Source: an uncultured Veillonella sp. (GTDB taxonomy: Bacteria > Bacillota > Negativicutes > Veillonellales > Veillonellaceae). From it: 7,797 bases of DNA. Where the stretch lies: assembly GCA_900766125.1 (NCBI GenBank), contig CAAFUD010000280.1, positions 1-7,797 of the forward strand, read 5' to 3'. Below are positions 1 to 5,951 of the stretch, one piece after another. The notes under the pieces are model-generated. The model worked only from the letters and a program-made list of their open reading frames with translations. It had not been told where the DNA came from and searched no databases. The position numbers and the translations under genes were made by a program. Within the stretch, counting starts at the first letter, position 1. Each line of letters begins with the position of its first letter.

Positions 1-714
1 GAGTGCTGGCATAATCATAATAATGGCATTGATATCAAATACAGGCATGCCATAGAACTGTGGTAAAGAGAACCAAGGAGCAGCCTCTACACCAGAGAAA
101 TCAACAACGCCCATGAAGGCAGACAAGATATAGCCGGAAACAACGCCAATCAAAACAGGGATTACAGCTAAGAAGCCACGGAACACAACAGTACCAAGCA
201 AGGTAACAACTAAGGAAAACATAGAGATAAAAATAGCTTGGCTGTGGCTCATGCCTAAATCTTGATTACCAATAAGGCCAGACATACTCATCGCTACTGG
301 CGCTAATTCCAAACCGATAATAGCTACGATAGCCCCCATCGCTGCTGGAGGGAATAACTTATCGATCCAACGAGTACCAATATAACGAACGAGAATAGAT
401 AAAATCACAAAGGATAGACCAAATACAACGAAGGCCCCCTTTGCAGCCTCATAACCGAGACCTGCAGATAATACGCCTGCTACAGGAGCAATGAAAGCAA
501 AGCTAGAACCGAGGTATGCAGGGATTTTGCCTTTACAAACGAATAAATACAGTAATGTACCGATACCATTCATGAATAAAGCTGTTGCCGGATCTACTTT
601 TAACAAATATGGTACCAATACAGTAGAACCAAACATAGCAAATAAATGTTGGAAACTAAGTGGCAACATTCGACCCCATGACGGGCGTTCTTGGATATCA
701 ATATAATCCTTCAT
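1..714 (-). CDS. uraA: Uracil:proton symporter UraA, NCS2 family (C-terminus cut by window edge)
   Basis: This is an inner-membrane uracil permease of the nucleobase-cation symporter 2 family, which imports uracil with protons for pyrimidine salvage. The 238 visible residues follow the E. coli UraA pattern closely: LSFQHLFAMFGSTVLVP (residues 19-35, TM1), NGIGTLLYLFVCKGKIPAYL (49-68), GSSFAFIAPV (69-78, the TM3 substrate-site segment), then LFPPAAMGAIVAIIGLEL and a conserved FRGFLAVIP. Family members have about 430 residues, so slightly over half is present. The conserved TM8 glutamate and histidine, known to be needed for uracil binding and proton coupling, would lie just beyond the edge. 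The ATG is preceded by GAGGAG at a normal distance. The gene follows ftsW on the same strand but appears to have its own promoter. Family identity is clear; uracil rather than xanthine specificity rests on the UraA-like sequence. Confidence 0.93.
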   Translation of the reverse strand, partial: MKDYIDIQERPSWGRMLPLSFQHLFAMFGSTVLVPYLLKVDPATALFMNGIGTLLYLFVCKGKIPAYLGSSFAFIAPVAGVLSAGLGYEAAKGAFVVFGLSFVILSILVRYIGTRWIDKLFPPAAMGAIVAIIGLELAPVAMSMSGLIGNQDLGMSHSQAIFISMFSLVVTLLGTVVFRGFLAVIPVLIGVVSGYILSAFMGVVDFSGVEAAPWFSLPQFYGMPVFDINAIIMIMPAL

Positions 715-802
715 TTTTTCTCCTCACACACAATACAAGTACGTTGCATTTATACAGAACCTCTTAAGAGATGCTATATAAATCCACACTAAATATATTC
801 AC

Positions 803-828
803 ATTATACTACATAAGTTAAATATCAA
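803..828 (-). promoter_or_regulatory. Candidate uraA promoter overlapping the ftsW stop codon
   Basis: On the minus strand a perfect TATAAT (803-808) lies 14 bases downstream of TTGATA (823-828). That spacer is short, so the true -35 contact may be weaker and lie slightly upstream. The -35 box overlaps the ftsW stop codon (825-827). Initiation would be near 796, giving a leader of about 80 nt. The leader contains a 10-bp perfect palindrome CTCTTAAGAG (761-770) of unknown role. I see no clear PyrR-type anti-terminator or hairpin-plus-U-tract terminator in it. Confidence 0.55.
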
Positions 829-2168
829 CGTTCGGACCTAGGTCGTCTACGAGTAGGCTTTTTAGTCTCTCTGGGTCTAAATGGACCAGGCATTTCCGTT
901 TTTTGAGGACTCTTCGGAGCAGCCGGTTTGAATCGGCTTTGCGTTTCCTCACGTAAAGATGGCAAAGCCTCAGCAGTACCAACTTGTTTTACACCTTCTA
1001 CATTGCGACGACCAACGCTAGCTAACAAGCCTATAGCCATAAAGTTCATCAGCAATGAGGAACCACCATAACTAATAAATGGCAAAGGTACACCTGTTAC
1101 AGGCATAATACCGCAAACCATGGCAATGTTAAATAATGCTTGTCCACTGATGAGCAAGGTTATCCCCATCGCTAACCATTTGCCAAATTCATCACGAGAT
1201 TTATTAGCAATGCGGAAACCAAAGTATGTAAAGGCCGCTACCAAGAGAACGACAAAGACAGCACCGACAAAGCCCATTTCTTGAGCCCACACGGCGAATG
1301 CAAAGTCTGTATGTGCTTCTGGCAAGTAAAAGTACTTAGATGTACCTTGCATAAAGCCTTCCCCAAGAATACCGCCAGAACCTACGGCCAAAAGGCCTTG
1401 CACCGTTTGATAGCCCATATCTTGAGCATGAGGCCAAGGGTCGAACCAAGACTGAATCCGTTCCCAACGATACGGTGACATACGAGCTGCAATAAAGCCT
1501 ATCACACCAGCTACAGCAAAGGCACCACCAAAAAATCGACCATCAAAACCTGCTAAATAAATTAATATGAAGGAGAACCCAAAGATTAGCACAGTTGTCC
1601 CCATATCTGGTTGCAAGATCGTTAACACTGCAAAGATTATAGGCCAAACTAACATTGGCAACATATAACCTACGCGCTCACTCACATAACCTTGTAAGTT
1701 TGTGAGTGGATTATTATATCTTGATTTACCCCATTTTCTCATGGTACTCAATTTAGCGGATGTCCATATTATGGCAGCTAACTTGGCAAATTCCGACGGC
1801 TGTATCGATACAGGACCGATAACAATCCACCGACGCGCACCATTAATGACAGAGCCCGCCACAAGAACTAACACCATGCCTATTAGGGTTGCAATCATTA
1901 TGCGTTGCAACATATGTGGCTTTTGTAGTTGTCTATAGTCATACCGATATAAGATAACACCTATTGCCATTGAAAGAAATAGGAAACCTATATGTTTTGA
2001 AAAATACCCTAAAAGCCCTGTATTTTCGTAAATAGAGCTAATATAGGTGGCACTGAAGATATTCACACTACCTATAATCGTGATGAGTACTATAGGTAAG
2101 AGCATACCTTGTAAATCATTTTTAAAGAGTGAGCCCCACCGACTATCCCCCTTATTCGGTGTTTCCAT
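825..2168 (-). CDS. ftsW: SEDS-family peptidoglycan glycosyltransferase, FtsW type
   Basis: This 447-residue polytopic membrane protein belongs to the FtsW/RodA/SpoVE (SEDS) family, which polymerises lipid II into glycan strands together with a class B penicillin-binding protein. Conserved blocks appear in order: GARRW (110-114), QPSEFAKLA (123-131), QPDMGT (186-191), DPWPHAQDMGYQ (243-254), YLPEAHTDF (281-289) and PFISYGGSSLL (363-373). D288 in the TDF triad matches the catalytic aspartate of SEDS enzymes. The PEAHTDF form, rather than PERHTDF, favours FtsW/SpoVE over RodA. About ten membrane segments are visible. An unusual tail (about 388-447) is rich in Pro, Arg and Lys and ends RRRPRSER; it should be cytoplasmic and could contact divisome partners or membrane. 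The gene lies one base after trmB and is probably co-transcribed and translationally coupled with it. It is not in a mur cluster here, so a role as one of several paralogues is possible. Confidence 0.88.
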   Translation of the reverse strand: METPNKGDSRWGSLFKNDLQGMLLPIVLITIIGSVNIFSATYISSIYENTGLLGYFSKHIGFLFLSMAIGVILYRYDYRQLQKPHMLQRIMIATLIGMVLVLVAGSVINGARRWIVIGPVSIQPSEFAKLAAIIWTSAKLSTMRKWGKSRYNNPLTNLQGYVSERVGYMLPMLVWPIIFAVLTILQPDMGTTVLIFGFSFILIYLAGFDGRFFGGAFAVAGVIGFIAARMSPYRWERIQSWFDPWPHAQDMGYQTVQGLLAVGSGGILGEGFMQGTSKYFYLPEAHTDFAFAVWAQEMGFVGAVFVVLLVAAFTYFGFRIANKSRDEFGKWLAMGITLLISGQALFNIAMVCGIMPVTGVPLPFISYGGSSLLMNFMAIGLLASVGRRNVEGVKQVGTAEALPSLREETQSRFKPAAPKSPQKTEMPGPFRPRETKKPTRRRPRSER

Positions 2169-2169
2169 G

Positions 2170-2829
2170 TTAAGCCTCCTTTTGTACTTTCGGCTTAATT
2201 GCTTCTAAGCGGAAAATAGGTTGCCCTTTAGCACTAAACTTTTCTTCATACTCAGTTTTTACATTTGGAAGGTCTGTGCTATGTAAGTCATAGGTTACAT
2301 TCTTAAGTTCCCACCCACATTCTTTGAATTCTTCAAGAGAGAACATAAATAAACCTTCGTTATCAGTTTTAAAGTGAACCTCGCCACCATCTTTTAAAAG
2401 ACGGGCATAACGATCGAGGAATGTATGGTATGTGAGGCGACGCTTAGCATGTTTTGCCTTAGGCCATGGATCACAGAAGTTGATATAGAAACGATCTACT
2501 TCACCAGGCGCTACAACCTCTTCAATGCCAGCAATATCAAAGAGAGATACCTTAGCATTATCGCGCTCTGCTTCAAAAATCTTTTGAGCAGCATAATAAA
2601 TTACGCCAATTTGCACTTCAAAACCTACAAAGTTAGCATCTGGATACGCTTCAGACATACCTGCAATAAAACGTCCCTTACCTGTTCCAAGTTCCATATA
2701 TAACGGACGTTCAGGATGTGCAAATAACTCACGCCATTTGCCCTTGTACTGTTCCTGGCCGGACAAAATAATATGAGAGTCATATTCGTGGATAGCTTCA
2801 TCAATCCACGGTTTTCTACGAAGGCGCAT
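2170..2829 (-). CDS. trmB: tRNA (guanine(46)-N7)-methyltransferase
   Basis: TrmB uses S-adenosylmethionine to methylate N7 of G46 in the variable loop of tRNAs. The 219-residue protein has the usual length and all family marks: the N-terminal LRRKPW (3-8); the SAM-binding ELGTGKGRF (46-54); FVGFE (67-71), whose E71 is expected to bind the ribose; NFCDPWPK (117-124) followed by H127 and KRRLT, the catalytic region; FKTDN (153-157); and the C-terminal TEYE (192-195). The start has a good AAGGAG site about eight bases upstream. It is the first gene after a consensus promoter and is followed at once by ftsW. All key residues seem intact, so an active enzyme is likely. Confidence 0.95.
   Translation of the reverse strand: MRLRRKPWIDEAIHEYDSHIILSGQEQYKGKWRELFAHPERPLYMELGTGKGRFIAGMSEAYPDANFVGFEVQIGVIYYAAQKIFEAERDNAKVSLFDIAGIEEVVAPGEVDRFYINFCDPWPKAKHAKRRLTYHTFLDRYARLLKDGGEVHFKTDNEGLFMFSLEEFKECGWELKNVTYDLHSTDLPNVKTEYEEKFSAKGQPIFRLEAIKPKVQKEA
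2175..2181 (-). promoter_or_regulatory. ftsW ribosome binding site inside trmB coding sequence
   Basis: AAGGAGG is formed by the codons for the last three residues of TrmB (Lys-Glu-Ala) and lies 6 bases from the ftsW ATG. The trmB TAA and the ftsW ATG are separated by one base. Ribosomes finishing trmB would expose or occupy this site, so translational coupling is likely. Confidence 0.75.
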
Positions 2830-2898
2830 ACTTTCTCCTTACATCTATATTAACTATTAATTATATCTATTATTACAGGTCATATACCTATCTTATTA

Positions 2899-2927
2899 AT
2901 TATAGAAAAGGGGGAGTTAAACGTCAA
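2899..2927 (-). promoter_or_regulatory. Consensus sigma-70-type promoter of trmB-ftsW
   Basis: On the minus strand TTGACG (2922-2927) is separated by exactly 17 bases from TATAAT (2899-2904). This is the best vegetative promoter match in this half of the window. Initiation near 2892 would give a leader of about 60 nt before trmB. It lies just downstream of the terminator of the preceding gene, so trmB-ftsW form an independent transcription unit. Confidence 0.8.
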
Positions 2928-2950
2928 TTACATTTCCCTTATCAACCATA

Positions 2951-2984
2951 TAAAAAAGACCTACTTCCAAAGAAGTAGGTCTTT
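2951..2984 (-). terminator. Intrinsic terminator of the exported CMD-like gene
   Basis: A perfect 13-bp stem (2955-2967 with 2972-2984) closes a 4-base loop. On the minus strand it is followed by a run of six T (2957-2952). It begins 6 bases after the stop codon of the 2991-3674 gene. Confidence 0.92.
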
Positions 2985-2990
2985 ATATTC

Positions 2991-3674
2991 TTAGAAAATC
3001 AAAGATTCAAGATTTTCAATTTGATATTTGCTGAGGCCAAGCTCAGATAAACTCTTTTCAGATGCAGCGAATAGATTATTTTTACCTACACGCGTACCTA
3101 AAGCTGCGGCAGCGACCAATTCACGGTCCAACTTACCAAGGCGAGAGCGATTACGATTTTGCGGTTTTGGTTTCTTCATACGGAACGTATTGTATTGAAC
3201 CGCTTCTTTTGTATCCTCATTTTTAGCTTTAGCCAAAGCAGCCCCATTAGTGCCATTCCCCAATAAAGCACTAAGTCCTGTTTGCTTTGGAACCATTTTT
3301 TCGTAATCAGCGCCAAACTCAGGACGCTCCTCACGTAATTGATCAAATGTAGCTAATGCTGCATTCATTTGCTTTAAACCAGCAGCAGAGTAAAGTTGAC
3401 GAATCGCAATACTCACCTCTTGCGGTGTCAACGTACCTCGCTCAATAGCAGAGGCGATTGTACTTTTCAATGCACCTTGATCACCGGATGCTGTATAGCG
3501 ACCGATATCAACCAAGTCTTTTTGACGTGCATTGAGTTCTTTAGGCGTATATATATTTATCTCAGATATAGACGGCGCCTGCTTAGAAGGCTGTTCTCCC
3601 GCCCCATTAGCCTCAGACATATAGCCACCGGCGACGATGGCCACGGCTAATGTTAAGGTTAATACTTTTTTCAA
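2991..3674 (-). CDS. Exported protein with carboxymuconolactone-decarboxylase-like helical repeat, no Cys or His
   Basis: The 227-residue product starts with a typical signal peptide: KK, a hydrophobic stretch at 4-18, and a likely cleavage site around ANGA (22-25). It should be secreted, to the periplasm if the host is diderm. Residues about 47-115 match the helical pattern of PcaC/AhpD-type CMD domains: LNARQKDLVDIGRY, then SGDQGALKSTIASAIERG, LTPQEVSIAIRQLYSAAGL and MNAALATF. A second weaker segment near 178-227 begins with KLDRELVAAAALGTRVGK, as CMD domains often do, and may be a degenerate second copy. A Gly/Asn/Lys/Arg-rich linker (about 135-178) joins them. There is no cysteine, so no CxxC peroxidase centre, and no histidine. 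The start codon is TTG, with AAGGGAG 11 bases upstream; no ATG or GTG lies in frame nearby, and the signal peptide begins properly at this TTG. Export and CMD resemblance are fairly secure; function is unknown. Confidence 0.75.
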   Translation of the reverse strand: MKKVLTLTLAVAIVAGGYMSEANGAGEQPSKQAPSISEINIYTPKELNARQKDLVDIGRYTASGDQGALKSTIASAIERGTLTPQEVSIAIRQLYSAAGLKQMNAALATFDQLREERPEFGADYEKMVPKQTGLSALLGNGTNGAALAKAKNEDTKEAVQYNTFRMKKPKPQNRNRSRLGKLDRELVAAAALGTRVGKNNLFAASEKSLSELGLSKYQIENLESLIF

Positions 3675-3707
3675 CGTCTTAGAATCTCCCTTTTCATTAA
3701 TACTTAC

Positions 3708-3791
3708 TTATATAATACTGTGATATTTTTGTACATTAACAACAAACTTGTTCTACTGTAATACATACTGTAGATAATATTATATAATACT
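3708..3791 (-). repeat. Short direct repeats and operator-like dyad upstream of the CMD-like gene
   Basis: The 12-mer AGTATTATATAA (minus strand) occurs twice, at 3708-3719 and 3780-3791. Between them, 3753-3773 reads CTACTGTA-ATACA-TACTGTAG on the plus strand. This is both a direct repeat of TACTGTA and an imperfect dyad (7 of 8 positions); a further TACTGT is at 3716-3721. The repeats may carry two tandem -10 elements around a regulator site. In such A+T-rich DNA some of this may be chance. Confidence 0.4.
3712..3739 (-). promoter_or_regulatory. Weak candidate promoter of the CMD-like gene
   Basis: On the minus strand TATTAT (3712-3717) lies 16 bases from TTAATG (3734-3739). The -35 match is poor, so this may need an activator. 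A perfect TATAAT farther upstream (3779-3784) has no recognisable -35 box. Either would precede the TTG start by a short leader. Confidence 0.35.
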
Positions 3792-3866
3792 TCATCTAAT
3801 TTTTATAGTCCTATTCGAAAAAAATCTATAATCTTTTAACATTTTTTATATTTTTATAAAATATAA

Positions 3867-3917
3867 AGCAAGAAATAATGCAGTAGAAACAGGGTAAACC
3901 CATATTTCTACTGCATT
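3867..3917 (-). terminator. Hairpin terminator after the DXS-like gene
   Basis: A perfect 13-bp stem (3877-3889 with 3905-3917) encloses a 15-base loop that has its own small GGG/CCC pairing. The minus-strand tail reads TTATTTCTTG, a mediocre U-tract. It lies 36 bases beyond the stop of the DXS-like gene. The plus-strand side is also T-rich, but no plus-strand gene runs into it. Confidence 0.75.
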
Positions 3918-3952
3918 TATAGATAAAAGTATTTATTTAATATTTCATCGAA

Positions 3953-5710
3953 CTAAACAGATAAAATTTGTTTAGCATCCGCCACAATCTGATCTAGAGA
4001 AACGCCATTTTCTCGTAACAATTCCGTTGCATCATAACGATCGTGGAATTCTTTAGCAATACCATAGTTCTTAACACGCACATCAGATGTACCGTAGAAG
4101 CTAGCTACACGTTGTCCCCAACCGCCTTCAACTACACCATCTTCAAAAGTAAATACTACAGAATGATTTGCTTTCAACTCTTCCAATAATACTTCATCAA
4201 GACCAGAAGCAAATTTAGGATTTACTACAGTTGCATTGATACCGTCTTTAGCCAATGCATCAGCCACTTGCTTTGCCAAATGGTAGAAATTACCAAGGCC
4301 TAACAAGGCAATGCGTTCACCACGACGAGTCACCTCAGATTTATTTAAAATGCTGTAATCAGTCGTATCAGCTACACCAGTAGATGTAAATTCACCTACA
4401 GGAACACGAATTGCCACAGGATGCTCGTGTTGATGAACTGCATATTCGGTCATAGCCAACAACTCTTCATTATTAGTAGGTGCTAAGTATACTAAGTTAG
4501 GAATGTTTGTAAGCATAGGAATATCAAAGAAACCTAAATGAGTGACATCGTTCATGCCATATACAGACGCCATATGATTGATAATAACCGCACTGTTATT
4601 ATTTACACAAAGGTCTTGTACCAGTTGGTCATAGGTACGTTGTAAGAACGTACTATATACATTAAACACTGGCTTACCACCATTTTTCGCAATACCAGAA
4701 CTCATCGCAATAGCATGTTCTTCCGCAATACCTACATCGATATATTGTTTACCAGCCTCGTCACGCCATTTAGCATTAAACCCAAATCCCCCTGGTGTAC
4801 CTGCAGCAATAGCTACCACTGTTGGATCTGCTTTAATTTGCTCCATCAAATAGTCCGCAATTGTACCAGCATAGGTCGGACCATGATGTTCCTTTTTGAG
4901 TTTACCTGTTTCTAAATCAAATGGCCTTGTCCAGTGGAAGGCCTCTTTATTTTGCTCTGCAATAGCATAACCCTTACCTTTTTGAGTAACAATATGTAAA
5001 ACGATCGGATGGTTAATATCTTTTACATCCTTAAACACATTGATTAATGTTTCCAAATCATTGCCATCGGCTACAAAACGATAGTCTAAACCAAGCGCCT
5101 TAAAAATATTGTTAGAGCTTTCACCATTAGACTCGCGCAATTCACGAAGGCCACGATACAAACCCCCATGGTTTTCTGCAATGGATTGGTCATTATCGTT
5201 GACGATAATAATCATATTGCTATCTAATGTGGCCGCATAATCTAGACCCTCAAAGGCTTCCCCACCAGATAAAGAACCATCACCAATGATAGCGATAATA
5301 TTTTCAGAGTCTCCCTTTAAATTCCGAGCAGTAGCTAGGCCAGATGCTAAGGAGATAGATGTGGATGTATGACCAATATTAAAGAAATCATGCTCACTTT
5401 CAGTAGGATCTGTATAACCTGTTACATCATCATAATGATCATGATCTAAGAACGCCAACGCGCGACCGGTAACCATCTTATGTACATAGGACTGATGAGA
5501 TACGTCATATACAATCTTATCTACAGGAGAGTTAAATACATAGTGCAAAGCCATGATCATTTCTGCTACGCCCATAGGTGGACCAAAATGACCGCCGTGT
5601 TCAGAGACCTTTGTCATAAGAGCTTGGCGAGCTTGTGCCGTTAAATCAGTTAATTCAGAAATAGATAAGCCTTTTAAATCGGCTGGAGATTTTATATCAA
5701 TTAAGTTCAT
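3953..5710 (-). CDS. Short DXS-like thiamine-diphosphate carboligase; probably not a canonical 1-deoxyxylulose-5-phosphate synthase
   Basis: The protein belongs to the 1-deoxy-D-xylulose-5-phosphate synthase (DXS) family, which joins pyruvate-derived hydroxyethyl-thiamine diphosphate to an aldehyde. I start it at the second ATG (585 residues), because AAGGA lies 6 bases before it and the first ATG at 5725 has no ribosome site. Present are GGH (39-41), the thiamine diphosphate/Mg motif GDG (143-145) to NDN (171-173), H259, the catalytic glutamate in VGIAEEHA (E330), and YSTFLQRTYDQ (352-362). By alignment with E. coli DXS from memory, the offset shifts from 8 to 40 residues between NDN and H259, so about 32 residues of the linker region are absent. 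E. coli R420, D427 and R478, which hold the acceptor phosphate or line the site, correspond to M380, N387 and V438. Glyceraldehyde 3-phosphate is therefore an unlikely acceptor. Databases may label it dxs. A divergent MerR-family gene and a MerR-type promoter lie upstream, and a terminator follows. Confidence 0.85.
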   Translation of the reverse strand: MNLIDIKSPADLKGLSISELTDLTAQARQALMTKVSEHGGHFGPPMGVAEMIMALHYVFNSPVDKIVYDVSHQSYVHKMVTGRALAFLDHDHYDDVTGYTDPTESEHDFFNIGHTSTSISLASGLATARNLKGDSENIIAIIGDGSLSGGEAFEGLDYAATLDSNMIIIVNDNDQSIAENHGGLYRGLRELRESNGESSNNIFKALGLDYRFVADGNDLETLINVFKDVKDINHPIVLHIVTQKGKGYAIAEQNKEAFHWTRPFDLETGKLKKEHHGPTYAGTIADYLMEQIKADPTVVAIAAGTPGGFGFNAKWRDEAGKQYIDVGIAEEHAIAMSSGIAKNGGKPVFNVYSTFLQRTYDQLVQDLCVNNNSAVIINHMASVYGMNDVTHLGFFDIPMLTNIPNLVYLAPTNNEELLAMTEYAVHQHEHPVAIRVPVGEFTSTGVADTTDYSILNKSEVTRRGERIALLGLGNFYHLAKQVADALAKDGINATVVNPKFASGLDEVLLEELKANHSVVFTFEDGVVEGGWGQRVASFYGTSDVRVKNYGIAKEFHDRYDATELLRENGVSLDQIVADAKQILSV

Positions 5711-5716
5711 ATGTGT

Positions 5717-5721
5717 TCCTT
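5717..5721 (-). promoter_or_regulatory. Ribosome binding site that decides the start of the DXS-like gene
   Basis: AAGGA (minus strand) lies 6 bases before the ATG ending at 5708. It falls inside the coding extension that would follow the upstream ATG at 5725, which itself has no purine-rich site before it. This supports the 585-residue form rather than 590. Confidence 0.75.
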
Positions 5722-5738
5722 TCATTAGGTGTCATATA

Positions 5739-5766
5739 ACAATACAACCTCTAGAATTTGTATTGT
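5739..5766 (-). other. Stem-loop in the leader of the DXS-like gene
   Basis: ACAATACAA (5739-5747) and TTGTATTGT (5758-5766) form a perfect 9-bp stem with a 10-base loop containing CTAGA. It lies in the predicted mRNA leader, 18 bases upstream of the ribosome site. There is no U-tract, so it is not a terminator; it might affect stability or be a protein-binding dyad in DNA. Confidence 0.45.
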
Positions 5767-5786
5767 ATTACTAACCGTGCTATACT
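5758..5786 (+). promoter_or_regulatory. Candidate distal promoter of the MerR-family gene
   Basis: TTGTAT (5758-5763), a 17-base spacer and TATACT (5781-5786) form a reasonable plus-strand promoter. Its transcript would run through the operator and promoter of the DXS-like gene before reaching the regulator, with a leader of about 160 nt. A nearer TATTAT (5879-5884) has no good -35 box. Which one is used cannot be decided by eye. Confidence 0.4.
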
Positions 5787-5805
5787 GTATGTCCAGCATG
5801 TAATA

Positions 5806-5836
5806 AGTATAGAGCTTAAAGTTAGGTTTAAGTCAA
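5806..5836 (-). promoter_or_regulatory. MerR-type promoter and operator of the DXS-like gene (19-bp spacer)
   Basis: On the minus strand TTGACT (5831-5836) is followed by a 19-base spacer (5812-5830) and TATACT (5806-5811). Within it the 18-bp dyad CTTAAAGTTAGGTTTAAG (5815-5832, plus-strand reading) overlaps the end of the -35 box. This is the arrangement known for MerR-family targets such as CueR and SoxR promoters, where the long spacer needs the activator to untwist DNA. The half-site CTTAAA resembles operators I recall for AdhR-type regulators. Initiation near 5799 gives a leader of about 90 nt. Confidence 0.85.
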
Positions 5837-5849
5837 GCGAGAACGTAAA

Positions 5850-5882
5850 ACTTAACTCTAACCTTAAAAATATACGTATATT
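5850..5882. repeat. Inverted partial copy of the MerR operator plus a 14-bp palindrome
   Basis: The reverse complement of 5850-5867 matches 5816-5833 at 15 of 18 positions, so the operator sequence recurs in inverted orientation 16 bases away. It adjoins a perfect palindrome AATATACGTATATT (5869-5882). Both lie between the operator of the DXS-like gene and the regulator gene and could serve autoregulation. Confidence 0.45.
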
Positions 5883-5951
5883 ATACGCTTAATACATTAC
5901 TCCTGACACTAAATCTTTTACGAATTTAATATGAACCCTTAAGGAGGTCCT

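Noticed and set aside
491..706. 71-codon plus-strand ORF
   Set aside because: It is antisense to the highly conserved uraA coding sequence, has no ribosome site, and its product has no recognisable features.
761..770. Palindrome CTCTTAAGAG in the uraA leader as a terminator or PyrR attenuator
   Set aside because: It has no loop as a hairpin, no U-tract, and no clear PyrR-binding consensus. It may be an operator, but nothing supports that.
3821..3880. A/T-rich stretch (TTTTATA runs) between the DXS-like and exported genes as an origin or integration site
   Set aside because: No DnaA-box cluster, tRNA gene or flanking repeats were seen; ordinary intergenic A+T bias explains it.
5711..5725. 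Upstream ATG of the DXS-like gene (590-residue form)
   Set aside because: No purine-rich site precedes it, while AAGGA is correctly placed for the ATG at 5708-5710, and DXS N-termini align with the MNLIDIKSPADL start.
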